Part shown: positions 1 through 11,478 of the stretch, one piece after another
How positions within the stretch are numbered: the first letter of the stretch is position 1
How the letters are laid out: each line of letters begins with the position of its first letter
Notes under the pieces: model-generated
Seen by the model: the letters and a program-made list of their open reading frames with translations, nothing else
Told to the model about the DNA's origin: nothing
Databases searched by the model: none
From: Ceriagrion tenellum
Taxonomy: Eukaryota > Arthropoda > Insecta > Odonata > Coenagrionidae
Direction: 5' to 3'
Assembly (NCBI GenBank): GCA_963169105.1
Contig: OY720637.1
Coordinates: forward strand, 29,941,925-30,005,924
Length of the DNA stretch: 64,000 bases
Made by a program: the position numbers and the translations under genes

Positions 1-362
1 ATGACCATGTTTGAATTATGGTGTCGAAACCATTGTTTACCACTTTCCTGGAGTCGAACGGGAGATCTTAGACCGGAAATCCAAACAGGTACTAAAGCTG
101 CTTAGCATTGCTTTTCAACTCAAAAAGTTTCATAGCATAGGCTAAATTATTCAGGGAGATATTCTTGGATCTTTGTGCCGATGAACAGTGTTCAGTTATG
201 AAGTCGGAAGCAATGTTTAAGACTTTCCTGGAGTCGAACGGGAGGTCTCAGGCCGGAAATCCTAACGGCTTCTAAAGCCTCTTAGAATTGCTTATCCACT
301 TAGAAAGTTCCATAGCATAGGCTAAATTATTCAAGGAAATATTCGTGGATCTTTGTACCGAT
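1..362. repeat. Two tandem units of a 180-bp repeat
   Basis: Position n matches n+180 throughout: for example ACTTTCCTGGAGTCGAACGG occurs at 42-61 and 222-241, and CATAGCATAGGCTAAATTAT at about 132 and 312. The units differ at roughly one base in five. The first unit starts at or before the window edge, so the array may continue to the left. Confidence 0.85.
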
Positions 363-689
363 AACATCCATTCATCTGCATGCAAAATTTGAATCCCGCC
401 AAAAATTCGATCCAAGATAGCAGATTACATTAGACAAGTACGTGTCATGACCTGGGTATAAGGACGTTGGGTATGAGCACTTCCAAGTGAGCGTGTCGTC
501 GCTTTGGAGCAGCTAATATTTCAGGCACTATTTAGGCCCTATGGCTTTATTTGTCCTCCGTGCCTTTAGATGATAATGAACGAATCCGAAATCCGCTATT
601 GCGATAATCTTTCGCTCCCACTTCTGATAAGTATTTTTATGGAAACATGAGTGTGATAAAGATACACCAAAGGATGGAATTCACCATGC

Positions 690-885
690 AGCAAACTGTA
701 GACATGACCGGTAATCGAACATGGCTCTCCCAATTGCCGGTCAAGTGTGTAAGCCACCACCACGCCATTATTTGGTCTGTTGTATTTACGCAATTGTGTG
801 AAATTCGCAGTGTAAAAATTATTCGGACCGGGAATAGAACCCAGATCCGTCGATATCGCTCCACTCTGCGGCACCGCGGCCAGCA
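690..885 (-). mobile_element. tRNA-derived SINE remnants, two adjacent copies
   Basis: On the minus strand 690-770 reads like the tRNA-related head of the SINE at 6361-6578 (GACCGGCAATTGGGAGAGCC followed by a B-box-like GTTCGATTACC). A second copy at about 790-885 repeats the GAATTTC flank and another B-box-like GGTTCTATTCC. Neither forms a full tRNA. Confidence 0.6.
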
Positions 886-2009
886 GAAAGTGTTAAGTAT
901 CCCTAATCAAAGTCGTTAGTTTTTATTGTAAAACTAAGACACTTGAACGCTCTGATTAAAAAATTATGCCAGAGTCTTGCTCTCTACATGCTTATTCCAT
1001 CTTTCTTTATTATTTGTGGCTACGTCTTTCAGTGGCTATACCTACTTCTATTTCCTGCCTTCTTTCTTACGTGGTCCAGGCGTGTGCAGCCCTTTACAGG
1101 TCCAAGAAATTTCATTTCTGATGCTTCCATATGTCAATTGTCTCTTTTTTTAGGCACCCAAGCTTATGACCGATATTTATAGTAATATCGTATTGTAATA
1201 TTTTATTTGAGTTTCTTTTTATTTTATTTTACGTATTCATTCGGAAGATTTTTATTTCAGAGGTTCTCTTGCAATCTGTTGCATCCTTAATTTTCAATCT
1301 TTAAAAATATCTTTTCGCAGTATTCGTGAAGGATATATGAGCTTTTAAATTGATTTGTCCAGAAAGGCCCGCATTACTCATCCAAGATTCTGTTAAGTCT
1401 CGCAATAGGATTAAGAATGTGCGCTATCGACCTGGGAAATGTCTCTCTGACCTACAGTTCAAGGGGTGGTTGGGTTATTCTCCGAAGCGTTTCCCCTCGT
1501 GACCCTGGGCAACCGCCCTGATCTTGGTTTAATGATGTTGTCCGCCTCACGCCGTCTGTTCGATACTTGGTAACCGGGCGGAGTCTGCACGCGACCCGAA
1601 CCAAGGTTTCGTCTTTCATGATTTGCGGCTCATGTACACACACACATACCTTTATATGTTACGAGTGTACGCCTAAGGGGCTTCTCTCCTCGTGAGCCTT
1701 ATTACGAAGTTCCTCTTCATGGAAGTGATCTTGCTTTTTGTGGAGACGGCTCTGGACTATTCCGTCGAATGCACTCCGCGGAGCTTAAATGTTTGACGTC
1801 GGGTCTCTCAAACCATGGTCAACGAATTTTCATGATTAATGGCCCCGCATCCAGTGCTTCATGCGGACGTACTGCTCGATGTTCTCTTTGCCCCATCAAG
1901 TAGTCCCGTGTATTATATTTGCTGCAAAAGTTCTTCACCAAAATCTCATCCTTCTTAAAGGAAGATCAAATCATCTCGAAAGCCTTTTTTCCGTGGAAGA
2001 TCGGCCCCT
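886..2009. other. No recognised gene
   Basis: Contains short open frames only. A frame at 943-1182 encodes a hydrophobic, Phe/Leu-rich peptide of 79 residues with no match I recognise and no splice or codon support. The 1440-1640 stretch is moderately GC-rich and unassigned. Confidence 0.5.
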
Positions 2010-2090
2010 GAAATTTTAGAAAACCGGGAGTGAGATTCTCTGACATTCAACAAAACCTACCTTTACCGGTGGAATACTTAAATAATAATA
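2010..2090 (+). mobile_element. RTE-like LINE 3' end fragment
   Basis: Shares the terminal block GAAAACCGGGAG, TCTCTGACATTCA and CAAAACCTACC-TTTACCGGT with the 3' ends of the RTE-like copies at 4393 (minus), 43300 and 52515 (plus). No coding remains. Confidence 0.65.
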
Positions 2091-4004
2091 AATTTATTTA
2101 ATTGTCGATGTTTTTACAGCTCCTATTTAATTTGCTATATTGCGAGTTGTTTCTAAACTTACCTTACAGTTCTATGAGTTCTACATTATCTTTTCTAAAC
2201 TCTCAATTACCCACAGCATCAAGCGATCTCAAAATTTGCCTCTTTGATTTGTATTTTTGTTTTTGATATGCATTCTGTCACTTGCGGGCCATTTTTGCGT
2301 CCTCAAGTTATTTTTTTAGTTATATTTCAACCAATTAATCTCTTTATTGTTGCGATATCAGAAATGAGTTTTTGGACACAAAACTCCGTTTTAATGAATG
2401 TTCGTAAATTTTATCAATTAATCGTCAATCTATCCAACCGTACGGATTAATTTTTTACTCATTGATGCTATGGAAATTGAATTCGAAGTCGTGATTTCGT
2501 TTTCTCGTGTGGCCTGCTGGCATTTGTTCACAAGATTTATTTTTAGTAGCTGCTCTAATTGGCTTGGGAAATTCAGTCAAACCAGTATTCATGCGGACAT
2601 ATTTTCTGGTGATACCCAACTACCTGTGCCTGTCCCGTAATATTTTAGGAGAAAATCCATAAATAGACATGTTTCAGGGAATTTTGCGTTTAACAAGTTT
2701 TTTTCTGACCCATGGATACTCTCATTGATTATGTAAATATCAGTTGCATGGTTTATTTCATTTTCTTTAGTTATTTATGAAAACAAAACATTAATACCCA
2801 GTAATCGCTTTTATTTTGGTGGCCCTCTTCTTCTAACTTTGTAATATTCGGACACGTATTTTACATCTCTCGTGTAAAAAATTGGAAAATTATACGTTTC
2901 GTGAATGAAAAGTTGTAGAAAATCCTTTTCGATGCGGAAAATAATTGGGTGGTCAATTCTGGAACATACCACTCGTTTATTAGAATACCAAAGATATGAA
3001 AAAAGCTCATTCCAGGACACAGTCTACCGTTTACAGTCACCTTTGGCCTTCCCACAAATCGTGTAACTATCCCATGAAATGTGTGGACGTGTATGCCTTA
3101 AATCGTTCCTCTCTTCTTCTTTTTCTGTTGTATATGTATTCCTTTGTATCTCTCGAGTGTTTTGGAAGAAAGAGGAAGTTGCTGGAGGAAATCATGAGGA
3201 GGGAAGCTTGGCGAGCGGAGTGAGTGATAGAGGAAGTGATTCTTGAGAAAGACAGAAATTCCTGGAAAGGGGAGACTCAAGCGTATGTATAAGGATTCGG
3301 CGTTTTGAATAAAATGATTATAGAGACGTGGACTACGCTGAAGTGAAGAGAGAGATCGTGTATTGAAGTAATGCGACCCCTTAAATAAGGGAGTGGTAAT
3401 GATCCATCTTAAACATACTGGAACGATTACGACACTACGTAAATAAAATGATTTCCCTGCTTATATCAAAAGTGTCAATTGGTTTTCTGCCGTCTGCGTA
3501 CCCGAACCCCCATGGCATGAAAGACTTTTTTGTTTTTCTTGAAAAAAAAATTGTGGATGCTTTTTTTAAAAAATGTGTTTGTATAATGAAGTTTCCATGC
3601 CATGTCTCGTGACTACGGACGTCGAAGCCCGTTATCGGTTGTTGAACCTCACTGATTTGGTTTTTTTGGCAATTCAATACTATCTGAACACGAAGCCTCG
3701 TGGCACATGACTTATATTACATCACATTTCGATAAAATATGTACAGATTTTCATCTAAACGTGAAAAAAGTACACTCTTCATATTATAATAATTATAATT
3801 ATCTCTAACAGATGCCAAAGTGTTGCGCCAGTTCAAAAATCATGTATCAATGGAACTTAAGCCTGAATTTCAAATCACGCGCCGAAAACTGAAGTCTTAA
3901 CCTGCTTTAATGAAAGGAAAAATGATAAAATATATTTCTCCTAGAGTTTCCATTTCTGTATGTGTGGTGATTTTCACCATACGAACAGATGCGCTTGAAC
4001 TAAT
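2091..4004. other. No recognised gene
   Basis: AT-rich sequence with only short, unsupported open frames on both strands. I see no coding exon, RNA gene or classifiable repeat here. Confidence 0.5.
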
Positions 4005-4392
4005 TTGAGCGAAATATCTTATCACCTAGAAATCAATGAGTTTGGTTTCATTTTATAGGAAAATATCTCCCATTATCAAAGATGCAAAAAATCTGTCCCT
4101 TACCAAACTACTTTCCGAGATTTTTGACGAAAAATACCGGGCCATTTCCATGGGAAATGTTAAGTGTATGCACTTCAGAGAGACCTTATTTTAAAAATGA
4201 GGAATTTCTCACACCTAAATCTCGTCAAAAAATTAACGGTATATCGTTGGCGTGTTGCCTCAACTGTTTTTAAAAATAAATATATTGTCACCCCAGTTAG
4301 TTTTTCGGAAAAACTTTCTTTTTTAAAGATGTTTTAAACGTACCGCGTGAAACAAATGAGTCAATTAAAAACTGATGTAGATATTTTTAATA

Positions 4393-5030
4393 CTATTCTA
4401 CCGGTGAAGGTAGGTTTTGTTGTGTGTCAGAGAATCTCCTCCTGGTTTTCTACACAAAAAAGGCCTATCTCGCTCGGGTATATCCTTTTTCGTCTCAGCA
4501 TACGATCCACCCTTCTTCATCCCATCCATGAAACCTATTCTCCTTCTTCCCCTTCCCCGCTTGCCTAACATCCTTCCCTCTATCACACTCTGTACCAACT
4601 CCTCGCCCTTTATTACATCCTCCACCCACCTGCTCTGTCGATCTGGAATTTCATTCAAAAGTTTCCTTTCCTCGCCCACCATCTCACGCACTTCCTCGTT
4701 AGTCTTCCTCTCCGTCCACCTCACCTTCTTCATCTCCACACCCACATTTCAAATGCTTGCAGCCTATTCTCGTCCTCCTTTCTCAAGGTCCTCGTTTCTG
4801 CACCTTACAACGCTACGCTCCATATCAAGCTCGTCACCAGCCTTTTCACATCCTTCCCCGTCATCAGCTCCCTTCTGTTACTAAACCCCTCCTTAGCTAG
4901 CGCTATTCTCTTCCGTATGTCTTTACTACTATGTCAGTTTTGTTCTAGCGTACCACCTAAGTAATTAAAATGCTTTACCTGCTCGAGTTAGTTTCCTCCA
5001 ACTTTTATGACCAGCCTTGCATTCTTTGTA
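4393..5030 (-). mobile_element. RTE-like LINE, 3' fragment
   Basis: The minus strand encodes a degraded copy of the C-terminal region found at many loci here: FLRKEDE-like start, then RMEKVRWTERKTNEEV, EERKLLNEIPDRQSRW, and GRGRRRIGFMDGMKKG. The 3' untranslated block with the CTACCGGT motif is at 4393-4440. No RT domain is present. Confidence 0.85.
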
Positions 5031-5076
5031 TTAATTACTTAGAATTTCGATCTTACAGAAGTATATCAGTGCACCA

Positions 5077-5638
5077 TTAAGGTAGTCTGAGCGAGATAGA
5101 TCCCTAGTCATAATAGAGACCATATTCGAATTATACGTTTGAATTTCACCAGCTGTAGGACACAGGAATTAAATATTGAATTATTAATGGTGCAATAATA
5201 TAGTTCTATATGACAGAAATGGTAAGTAATTAAATCACAATATCTAAATTAATCTTTAACTTGACTCATTTTTTTCGCGCGGTACGTTTGAAACTTCTTC
5301 AAAACGGAAGGTTTTTTTGTGATACCCATGAACCAACTGCGGTGACAATGTGATCAATTTTCAAAAATAGTTGAGAAAACACATTAACTGCATGCTGTTA
5401 TTTTTTTACGACGTCTAAGTGTAGGAAATGGCTCGTTTTTAATATAAGGTCTCCGTGGACTGCATACACGTACCATTTCCCATGTAAAAGGCAGGTATTT
5501 TTTGGCAAATATCTCCGAAAGTAATGCGGTCACGGGTTAAATTATTGGTGTCATTAGAAGGGTAGGATATTTTTCTTTAAAATGCGACCTAATTCATTGA
5601 TTTCTAATTTAAATGGTATTTCGCTGAAACTACCTTAA
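5077..5638 (+). mobile_element. piggyBac-like MITE with TTAA duplication
   Basis: Flanked by TTAA at 5077-5080 and 5635-5638. The inverted ends read GGTAGTCTGAGCGAGAT and its complement ATTTCGCTGAAACTACC. Further copies lie at 23290-23875, 32884-33703 and 16035-16336. TTAA targets are the mark of piggyBac transposases, which would have to act in trans since no coding is present. Confidence 0.85.
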
Positions 5639-5744
5639 TAATGCTATATTTAATTCATGCTTCCGACAGCTACAGAAATTCAAACGTATAATTTGAATAT
5701 GTTATCCTTTATGACTGGGGAACTATCTCGCTCAAACTACCTAA

Positions 5745-6360
5745 AATGAAATGTGGTCGTAGATTTTTTTCCCGCTTAATTGAAACTTTATTAAAATGTT
5801 CGCTCAATTGACTCCCGATTAAGGCTCAGGCCGACTTAATGCGCGTCCATTACAAGGTTCCTCCTCGCCCGATCCCTTTCCCTCTCTTCGGTCCTATCTG
5901 GCGGAATAATAAGGAGGTTTAGTCGGCATTTTCGCAGCGCGCGTGGGAGGCGTTCCGTCGGTGTTGTCCGCTGTGGACTGGGTGAGAATGCCGACGGGCG
6001 GAAAGGTATTGGGAAGACAAGGGAGCGAAAGAGAATTCGATGGGACGTATGGATCCCTTCTCCATTACCCCCAGTCATTAACAGATGAGGATTATCGATC
6101 TGACCCACCCACTCGCCCGCTGGTTGCCCCTCTCCATTCATCTCATTCATACCTTCATTCCCCTCTGCCATGGCGGCCGTGAATGTGGAAGACCTTGGAA
6201 ACCTCTCAATGTCATGCGGTAGTCGGGGATTGTCGGAATAATCGCCTGGAAACCTTGACAATTCAAGTTCATATCAAAGAGCTGAACTGAAGATAAAATA
6301 ACCTTTACTTAGAGACGTAGAGAAAAGAGTGGTGAGCATTCTAACTCTTACCGTGGCACC
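5745..6360. other. No recognised gene; GC-rich stretch
   Basis: Positions 5830-6260 are richer in GC and open in several frames (141 codons on the minus strand, 79 on the plus strand). None resembles a known family or has convincing splice sites. Confidence 0.4.
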
Positions 6361-6578
6361 AAGGGTTGAAATTCGCCATGAAAAAAATCATTCCATTTGA
6401 CCGGGAATCGAACCCGGATCTCCCAATTGCCGGTCAGGTGTGTTAACTAGTTACCCCAACAAACCATATGCCTTCTCCTTTCTTGTTGGTGTAACTGGTT
6501 AACACACCTGATCGGCAATTGGGAGATCCCGGTTCGAATCCCGGTCAAATGATTTTTTTCGTGGCGAATTTCAACCCT
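6361..6578. mobile_element. tRNA-derived SINE as a head-to-head inverted pair
   Basis: Two near-identical arms of about 100 bp face each other across a short AT/CT loop at about 6463-6483. Each arm carries a tRNA-like A box (TGGTGTAACTGGTT on the right arm) and B box (GGTTCGAATCC at 6531-6541) and the common SINE tail ending GGCGAATTTCAACCCTT. Confidence 0.8.
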
Positions 6579-6599
6579 TCTTGTATATGCACCCGTGCG

Positions 6600-6905
6600 A
6601 GTGACTTCGTATCAAATCACCTGTCAATGCAAAAAATGGAAAAGTTTTACCGTGGCGCTGTATGAGTCAGAAACTTGGTCATTGCAAAGGGAGGATAAAC
6701 GTAGACTTGAGGCGTTTGAGATGTGGGTGTGGAGAAGGATGGAGCGGGTGGGCTGGGTGCAAGAAAGACAAACGAAGAGGTTTTGGATAAGGATAGGAAG
6801 TTGATGGCGGAGGTTCGGATGAGGCAGAAGAGATGGATGGAGGACATTATGAGAGGAGAGGGTAATAGAAGGGAGAATCGGACAATGTGCCAGAAATTGG
6901 GTTAT
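6600..6905 (+). mobile_element. RTE-like LINE, C-terminal fragment
   Basis: Encodes VALYESETWSLQREDKRRLE then AFEMWVWRRMERVGW, the C-terminal signature of this RTE-like group, then frameshifts near KTNEEVLDKDRKLMAEVRMRQKRW. Confidence 0.8.
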
Positions 6906-7652
6906 TGAGATGAGGACTGTCCAAAAATCTGCCAATCAGATAGTAGAGTACTCCAAAGTTACTGGCTTTCCCTCTGAATTAGTCTTCAAATTCAAACCCC
7001 CTCCCATCGTACCACCCCAGGGCTTTATTAAACCTTACCCCATCGCGTTCTGTATCACTCCTATTCGTTTCTCATCATTTAAATTGGCTGGCGTCTTCCA
7101 TGTGTTTATGCGACGAATTCTTTTTTTCTTATACCAAGGTCATCATTGACTGACGGACACTTGGCCTATGGAGATTTATTGATCCAACTGGTTACTTCCA
7201 TTAATATTTAAATGGGAAGTAGGAGGCAATGTATTTTTTTGATGCGAAAATCATTCATGATATCAGTTTCATTTTCTTTTTTGGAAATTTCCATTTATAG
7301 TCGTATAATATATTAAGCCAGACTACTTAAGAATAATAATGGTTTAGTGTTCTTCGTTTGATTCTATGATGAATGCTACGTCTAATCATTTTTCCTGTGG
7401 TATCGAAAAGTTTACTAAATGATATAATTATGAAAAACTCGTCTAATTTATTATTTTCATTTTATTTTTATTTCTTTGTATATGGTATGGTTGGCAACCC
7501 CTAGGGGGGAATTTTCGACCCATATAGTTAACAGTATTCCTCAGTGGTATCTATGCAGATTCCAGAGCAATAAAGTATTCCATGGAATATATTCATTTTC
7601 GTTATGAAATAACTGATATATCTTCCGGGTTATATCAAGATTTATATTATCA
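6906..7652. other. No recognised gene
   Basis: Short unsupported open frames only; AT-rich with no classifiable repeat. Confidence 0.5.
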
Positions 7653-7912
7653 TGACTCCTCACTACATCTCTGGGTCTGACAGATGCGATAAAATAAGAG
7701 AGATACACTGCCGAACATGTAGGTACAAAGACTTGTTCTTGCCGCGCACAATAAGTTACCACAATAAAAATTGAGCGCCACTAAATACACACCTATAACA
7801 CATGTCACCATTTCATCTCCCAAAAACTGCCTGCCTACATCTTTAGACGGCTGGTGACCTAACACCCCCTGCCACGCGCCCATGCGGCGGCTCGCAGGGT
7901 ATTATGTAGATG
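7653..7912 (+). mobile_element. CR1/Jockey-type LINE 3' end
   Basis: The translation SDRCDKIREIHC resembles the end of a CR1/Jockey-type ORF2. It is followed by a conserved 3' tail with CCCATGCGGCGGCTCGCAGG and a TATGTAGATGTA end. Further copies are at 21178-21905 and 50250-50502 (plus) and at 9004, 24482 and 29306 (minus). Confidence 0.7.
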
Positions 7913-9003
7913 TAAAAGATTGTTATGATATATGAATATGTCAAAGTATGCCATCACTGCTAGGCACTTGCAATGAGCAGCCCTATAAATTTCTTTTCCT
8001 CGCGAAATCGGGTCTCAAAACAATTTCGGGTGATGGTTAGATCCGAGGATAATTCTACGTACACCTATGTTCCCTTTAAACTTAAAAGCAGAAGAAGTTT
8101 AATTCGATAATTGTGTTGCTCTTTTGTTGTGCGATCTAATTCAAGGTGCGGCAACATAATTTTCTGATTTGAATGGTTAATTAATCAAAAGATGATATAG
8201 GTGACGTTGTCATTATCTTTTCACCATATTCTACTGCATATATTTCAAGCATTAAAGCGTTGTGAACGCCATGGTGAATGTGTTGGACAAAGTTGTTTCA
8301 TCACTGGATCGTATTAGAATTTCATACGCTTCATGGCCCCAAATTCAAATCAGCAAATAATGATGCCTTGCCCAGTATAAAACGAACTTTTTGCAACTAC
8401 GTTATTGCGGGTGAACTAATGGAAAAATTATTTGTAACTTGCGATCATATGTTTACCTAAAAGGTAAACGAGAAAGGTAAATGGTAAATGAGAAAGAGTT
8501 GTTTTAAACATTTGCAATGGCATTTTGATTTAAGAGAGCTCGCCTGTTGGACATTATGAGATTCGAATTTTTTTCCCATTATTCGACCGGATTGTTCAAT
8601 GATCTCAGCCCGGAGTGAGGATTTGGATTGAGGCTTAGGGATTTATGCTCTGGTGTTTGCTCTCATCGGTGTAATGGGACAATGAGCCGCCGTTGGGCCT
8701 TAAAATTGGGGGAGATCAGAGGTTTCGCGTTGGCTGTTGGATGTGTTGTGAGCACGCCAATCCTCTCGGTGCATTTTTGTTATCTCCTTTGTGACGCGCG
8801 CTTTGCGTGGTGTGTAATGAACCAATGCAGGTCCCGAGTGATGGAGGGATTTCGCGTGGTTTCACCGCTTGATCGGGAGTTAATCGTCCGTGGGGAAAGA
8901 CCGTGTCAAAAGACTGCGCTTTTATGACTGTGGGTTGGACGCCTACGCTTTCGTCACCTTCCTTCACACTCTTCACCCTTATCTCTAGTGTCTAGCGCCG
9001 TCT
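7913..9003. other. No recognised gene
   Basis: A 99-codon frame at 8628-8927 lies in a slightly GC-rich stretch but has no family resemblance. A short GGTAAA-rich direct repeat sits at 8460-8500. Confidence 0.45.
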
Positions 9004-9072
9004 TCTACATCTACATACTACCCCGCGAGCCGCCGTATAGGCGTGTGGCAGAGGGGGGTAGGTCACCAGCCT
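9004..9072 (-). mobile_element. CR1/Jockey-type LINE 3' tail fragment
   Basis: Reverse complement of the conserved tail: CTACATACTACCCCGCGAGC, followed by the GCCGTATAGGCGTGTGGC region. Confidence 0.65.
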
Positions 9073-9610
9073 TTATATTATTTTATTTCACTTTGAGAAG
9101 GAAATCTTTGCCCATGTAATGGAATAATTACGAAATATATATCACGTGCCATGAAACAACGTGATGGAATAGTATTCAATTGCCACCATTCCAAATCGGT
9201 ATGATGGGATTTCTATCATTTTCATCTAAAGATGACACGTAAACAAATGAAGAGTTTCACGCAAATCTGTTCATAAACAGAGATCGCTCCAGCCACCTTA
9301 AAACGCCTCCTAAGCGAGTTGGCATAGTGGGCAATCCTGTTAACACGGTGCGGGAGAGCATGTAGGCGGAAGGAGGTGGCTGTTTAATGAAGAAGGCGTG
9401 GCGGCTGTCGCTTTGGTGCGAGGGGAAAGAGAGGGAGGAGGATTTATCGCAGAGACGGTGGTGGGGAGATATTAAGTTGCGGGAGGGAGGAATTCAACGC
9501 ACTGCTCCCCTTCGCCTTAACCGCGCAAAGTTTCCAACCCCTTCGCGTCCTCCGTAACACGGTAATACTTGGAAGAGTCCCGATTTTTTTTTGGGTGCCC
9601 AGGGACTGTA

Positions 9611-9897
9611 AGGAAAGGAGACGAGAATAGGCTGCAGGCTTTTGAAATGTGGGCGTGGAGGAGGATGGAGAAGGTTAGGTGGACGGAGAGGAAGACAAAC
9701 GAGAAAGTGATTCGTGTGGTCGTTACTTCTGATTGAGATCAGAAAGAGGCAAAGTAGGTGACTGGAAGAGGTAATGGGAGGCGATTGTTTGCTCTAGTCC
9801 GAAATAGAGTTAAGTATGTTGGACTAACGGGGATGGGGAAGAGAGAGAGAAAAGGTTTTCATTGGTCGTTCAAGACTGAGATTGGTTGAGTGTAGCC
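9611..9897 (+). mobile_element. RTE-like LINE, C-terminal fragment
   Basis: A degraded frame with GDENRLQAFEMWAWRRMEKV then RWTERKTNEKV. Its 3' flank is interrupted by the hAT-type element at 9898. Confidence 0.75.
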
Positions 9898-10725
9898 TAG
9901 GGATTGGAAATTTAAATCCAGAATCGATTTTCGATTAATCGACTTTCGATTTCGGTTTTTAAAATCGATTTTCTAAAAATTCGATGTTTTGCCCAAAATA
10001 ATCGAAAAATCAAAATCGAAATTTTTAAGTAGTAAAGTAATTGTCTGCTGAAATACGGATGTGCTGTTCTAACAAAATGCGAAATATGGGTTAATGGAAG
10101 CACTAGGGATAAGAACTGAGTACGGTTAAATTTATTAATGCAATTTATTATTTTAAAGATATTAATAAGGTTTGCAGGAAAGTAGTTATGCATACCAGAT
10201 ACTTATATACATATAGGTAATATAACAAGCAAATACATATAATTTAGTAGCCCATGCGCCGAAGACCATATTCGGACTGGGCGAATCTTTTTTGAAGAAG
10301 ACGAGTGCTCTGAAGCGATTTATCGAGAAAACGTTTACAAAAAAGGCACAATGTCAACGCGTATTATCATTTCTAATCTTCGTCTCGCGGTCTCCAATGT
10401 ATTACTTCCGAGTGTGAGTCCCCGCCTAGACTAGAATTTTTGTAATAAAAATCCGCAGCCCTACAGTAGGCAACTCCAACCTGCCGGTGTCTGAAGCACT
10501 TTGCCTCCCCACCAAGGTTCCCCCACTTGCGATGCAGAGTGAAATAGCGCGGCGCCGAGTAAAGCGAGGCGGCAAAATTCAAATGCTGTAGCAAGCTAAA
10601 AATCGAAAATTGATCAGCTAGAATCGATTTTGAACGATTTTTCAAAACAAAAAGTCGACTACGATTAAATCGAAAATCGGAGTGTGATTATCGATTTTCG
10701 ATTAAAATCGATTTTCCAATCCCTA
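9898..10725. mobile_element. hAT-type non-autonomous DNA transposon with intact 8-bp target duplication
   Basis: Inverted ends are TAGGGATTGGAAA at 9898 and TTTCCAATCCCTA at 10713-10725. The flanking octamer GTGTAGCC is repeated exactly at 9890-9897 and 10726-10733. Both subterminal regions carry many ATCGATTTTCGATT repeats in opposite orientation. An 8-bp duplication and these ends fit hAT; no transposase is encoded. Confidence 0.9.
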
Positions 10726-10733
10726 GTGTAGCC

Positions 10734-10860
10734 CTCCGCCCCTCCCTATCTAACGCTAGTTCCTCCTGGCATCCGTGAATTTATTCCTGGGTCTTCCTCT
10801 GGGGACTTTTCCCTCTATTTTACCTTCAGTTACGTTCTTCAGATGGGAAAAGAGAGAAAC
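10734..10860 (-). mobile_element. Second RTE-like group, C-terminal fragment
   Basis: The minus strand matches the 39246-39465 and 18240 copies over EGKIEGK-PRGRPRNKFMD-like codons (TTATTCCTGGGTCTTCCTCT on the plus strand). Confidence 0.6.
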
Positions 10861-11099
10861 GGTTCAATGGACGGAATGAAGAAGGATATGTTGATGGGAT
10901 GAGAAATGAAACGTTGCACGTTAATAGGGTCCTTCATTTGTAACAAAAATCCAGAGGTTTTTTTTACCCAATTGCTCTTAAATCTCCCCTTACCCTTCGA
11001 TTACCCAATAATAACGACGGAATGAAGCGGTTGACAGATAAAAGAATCGAGTGAAGGATACGTGATTGTTGACGATTGTACTTTGTGTAAGTTAGATAT

Positions 11100-11200
11100 T
11101 GTAAAAGAAAAATGACATCGTATTTTCCACAAATATATCAAAATATCTTACCGATTTCGATGTTACTTCATTATCTTCAGAGGTAGAGTCTTTTACTGAG
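11100..11200 (-). mobile_element. Penelope-like foldback remnant with hammerhead-like core
   Basis: The minus strand of 11146-11180 contains CTGAAGA, a short stem-loop, then GAAATCGGTA, matching the CUGANGA / GAAA arrangement of hammerhead ribozymes. Same motif as at 11278-11478 and 14398-14571. Confidence 0.45.
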
Positions 11201-11277
11201 TGGAGGACTTCCCGTAACAGATATTCGGATTAGAAATCAAATGTTGAAGTTTTCACTTGGTGGAAGGTCGACATTGT

Positions 11278-11478
11278 AGTAAATGCCAAACTTTGTGTAT
11301 TCCACAGATTTATTATTACGAGTTCAACCGATTTCGGCAGTTATGCCATCAGCAGGCACCCACCTGTACCTGATGTACGTACTCGTATGTGGTTGAGTTT
11401 CCCCGATGATGGCGTAACTGCCGAAATCGGTTGTACTTGTAATAATAAATCAGCGGGAGACACAAAGTTTGGTAATTA
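11278..11478. mobile_element. Foldback element with Penelope-type CCGAAATCGG motif
   Basis: Left arm 11278-11350 and right arm 11406-11478 are inverted copies of about 73 bp. Each contains GATGGC, a short loop, then GCCGAAATCGGTTG. Inverted-terminal pairs of this kind are typical of Penelope-like retroelements. Confidence 0.55.

Larger units (their letters stand above)
4005..5744 (-). mobile_element. piggyBac-like MITE (minus), split by an RTE fragment and by a second MITE copy
   Basis: Minus-strand copy of the TTAA MITE family. Its pieces are 4005-4392, 5031-5080 and 5639-5744. The outer termini read GAGCGAAATATC at the left and GCTCAAACTACCT at the right. The gaps are filled by an RTE fragment (4393-5030) and by a plus-strand copy (5077-5638) inserted at an internal TTAA. 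Removing both restores the family sequence. Confidence 0.8.

Noticed and set aside
943..1182. Hydrophobic 79-codon frame resembling a membrane peptide
   Set aside because: T-rich DNA gives Phe/Leu-rich translations by chance; no other evidence.
4417..4884. A 155-codon Ser/Pro-rich frame on the plus strand
   Set aside because: It is the antisense of the RTE-like C-terminal fragment, which explains its Ser/Pro bias.
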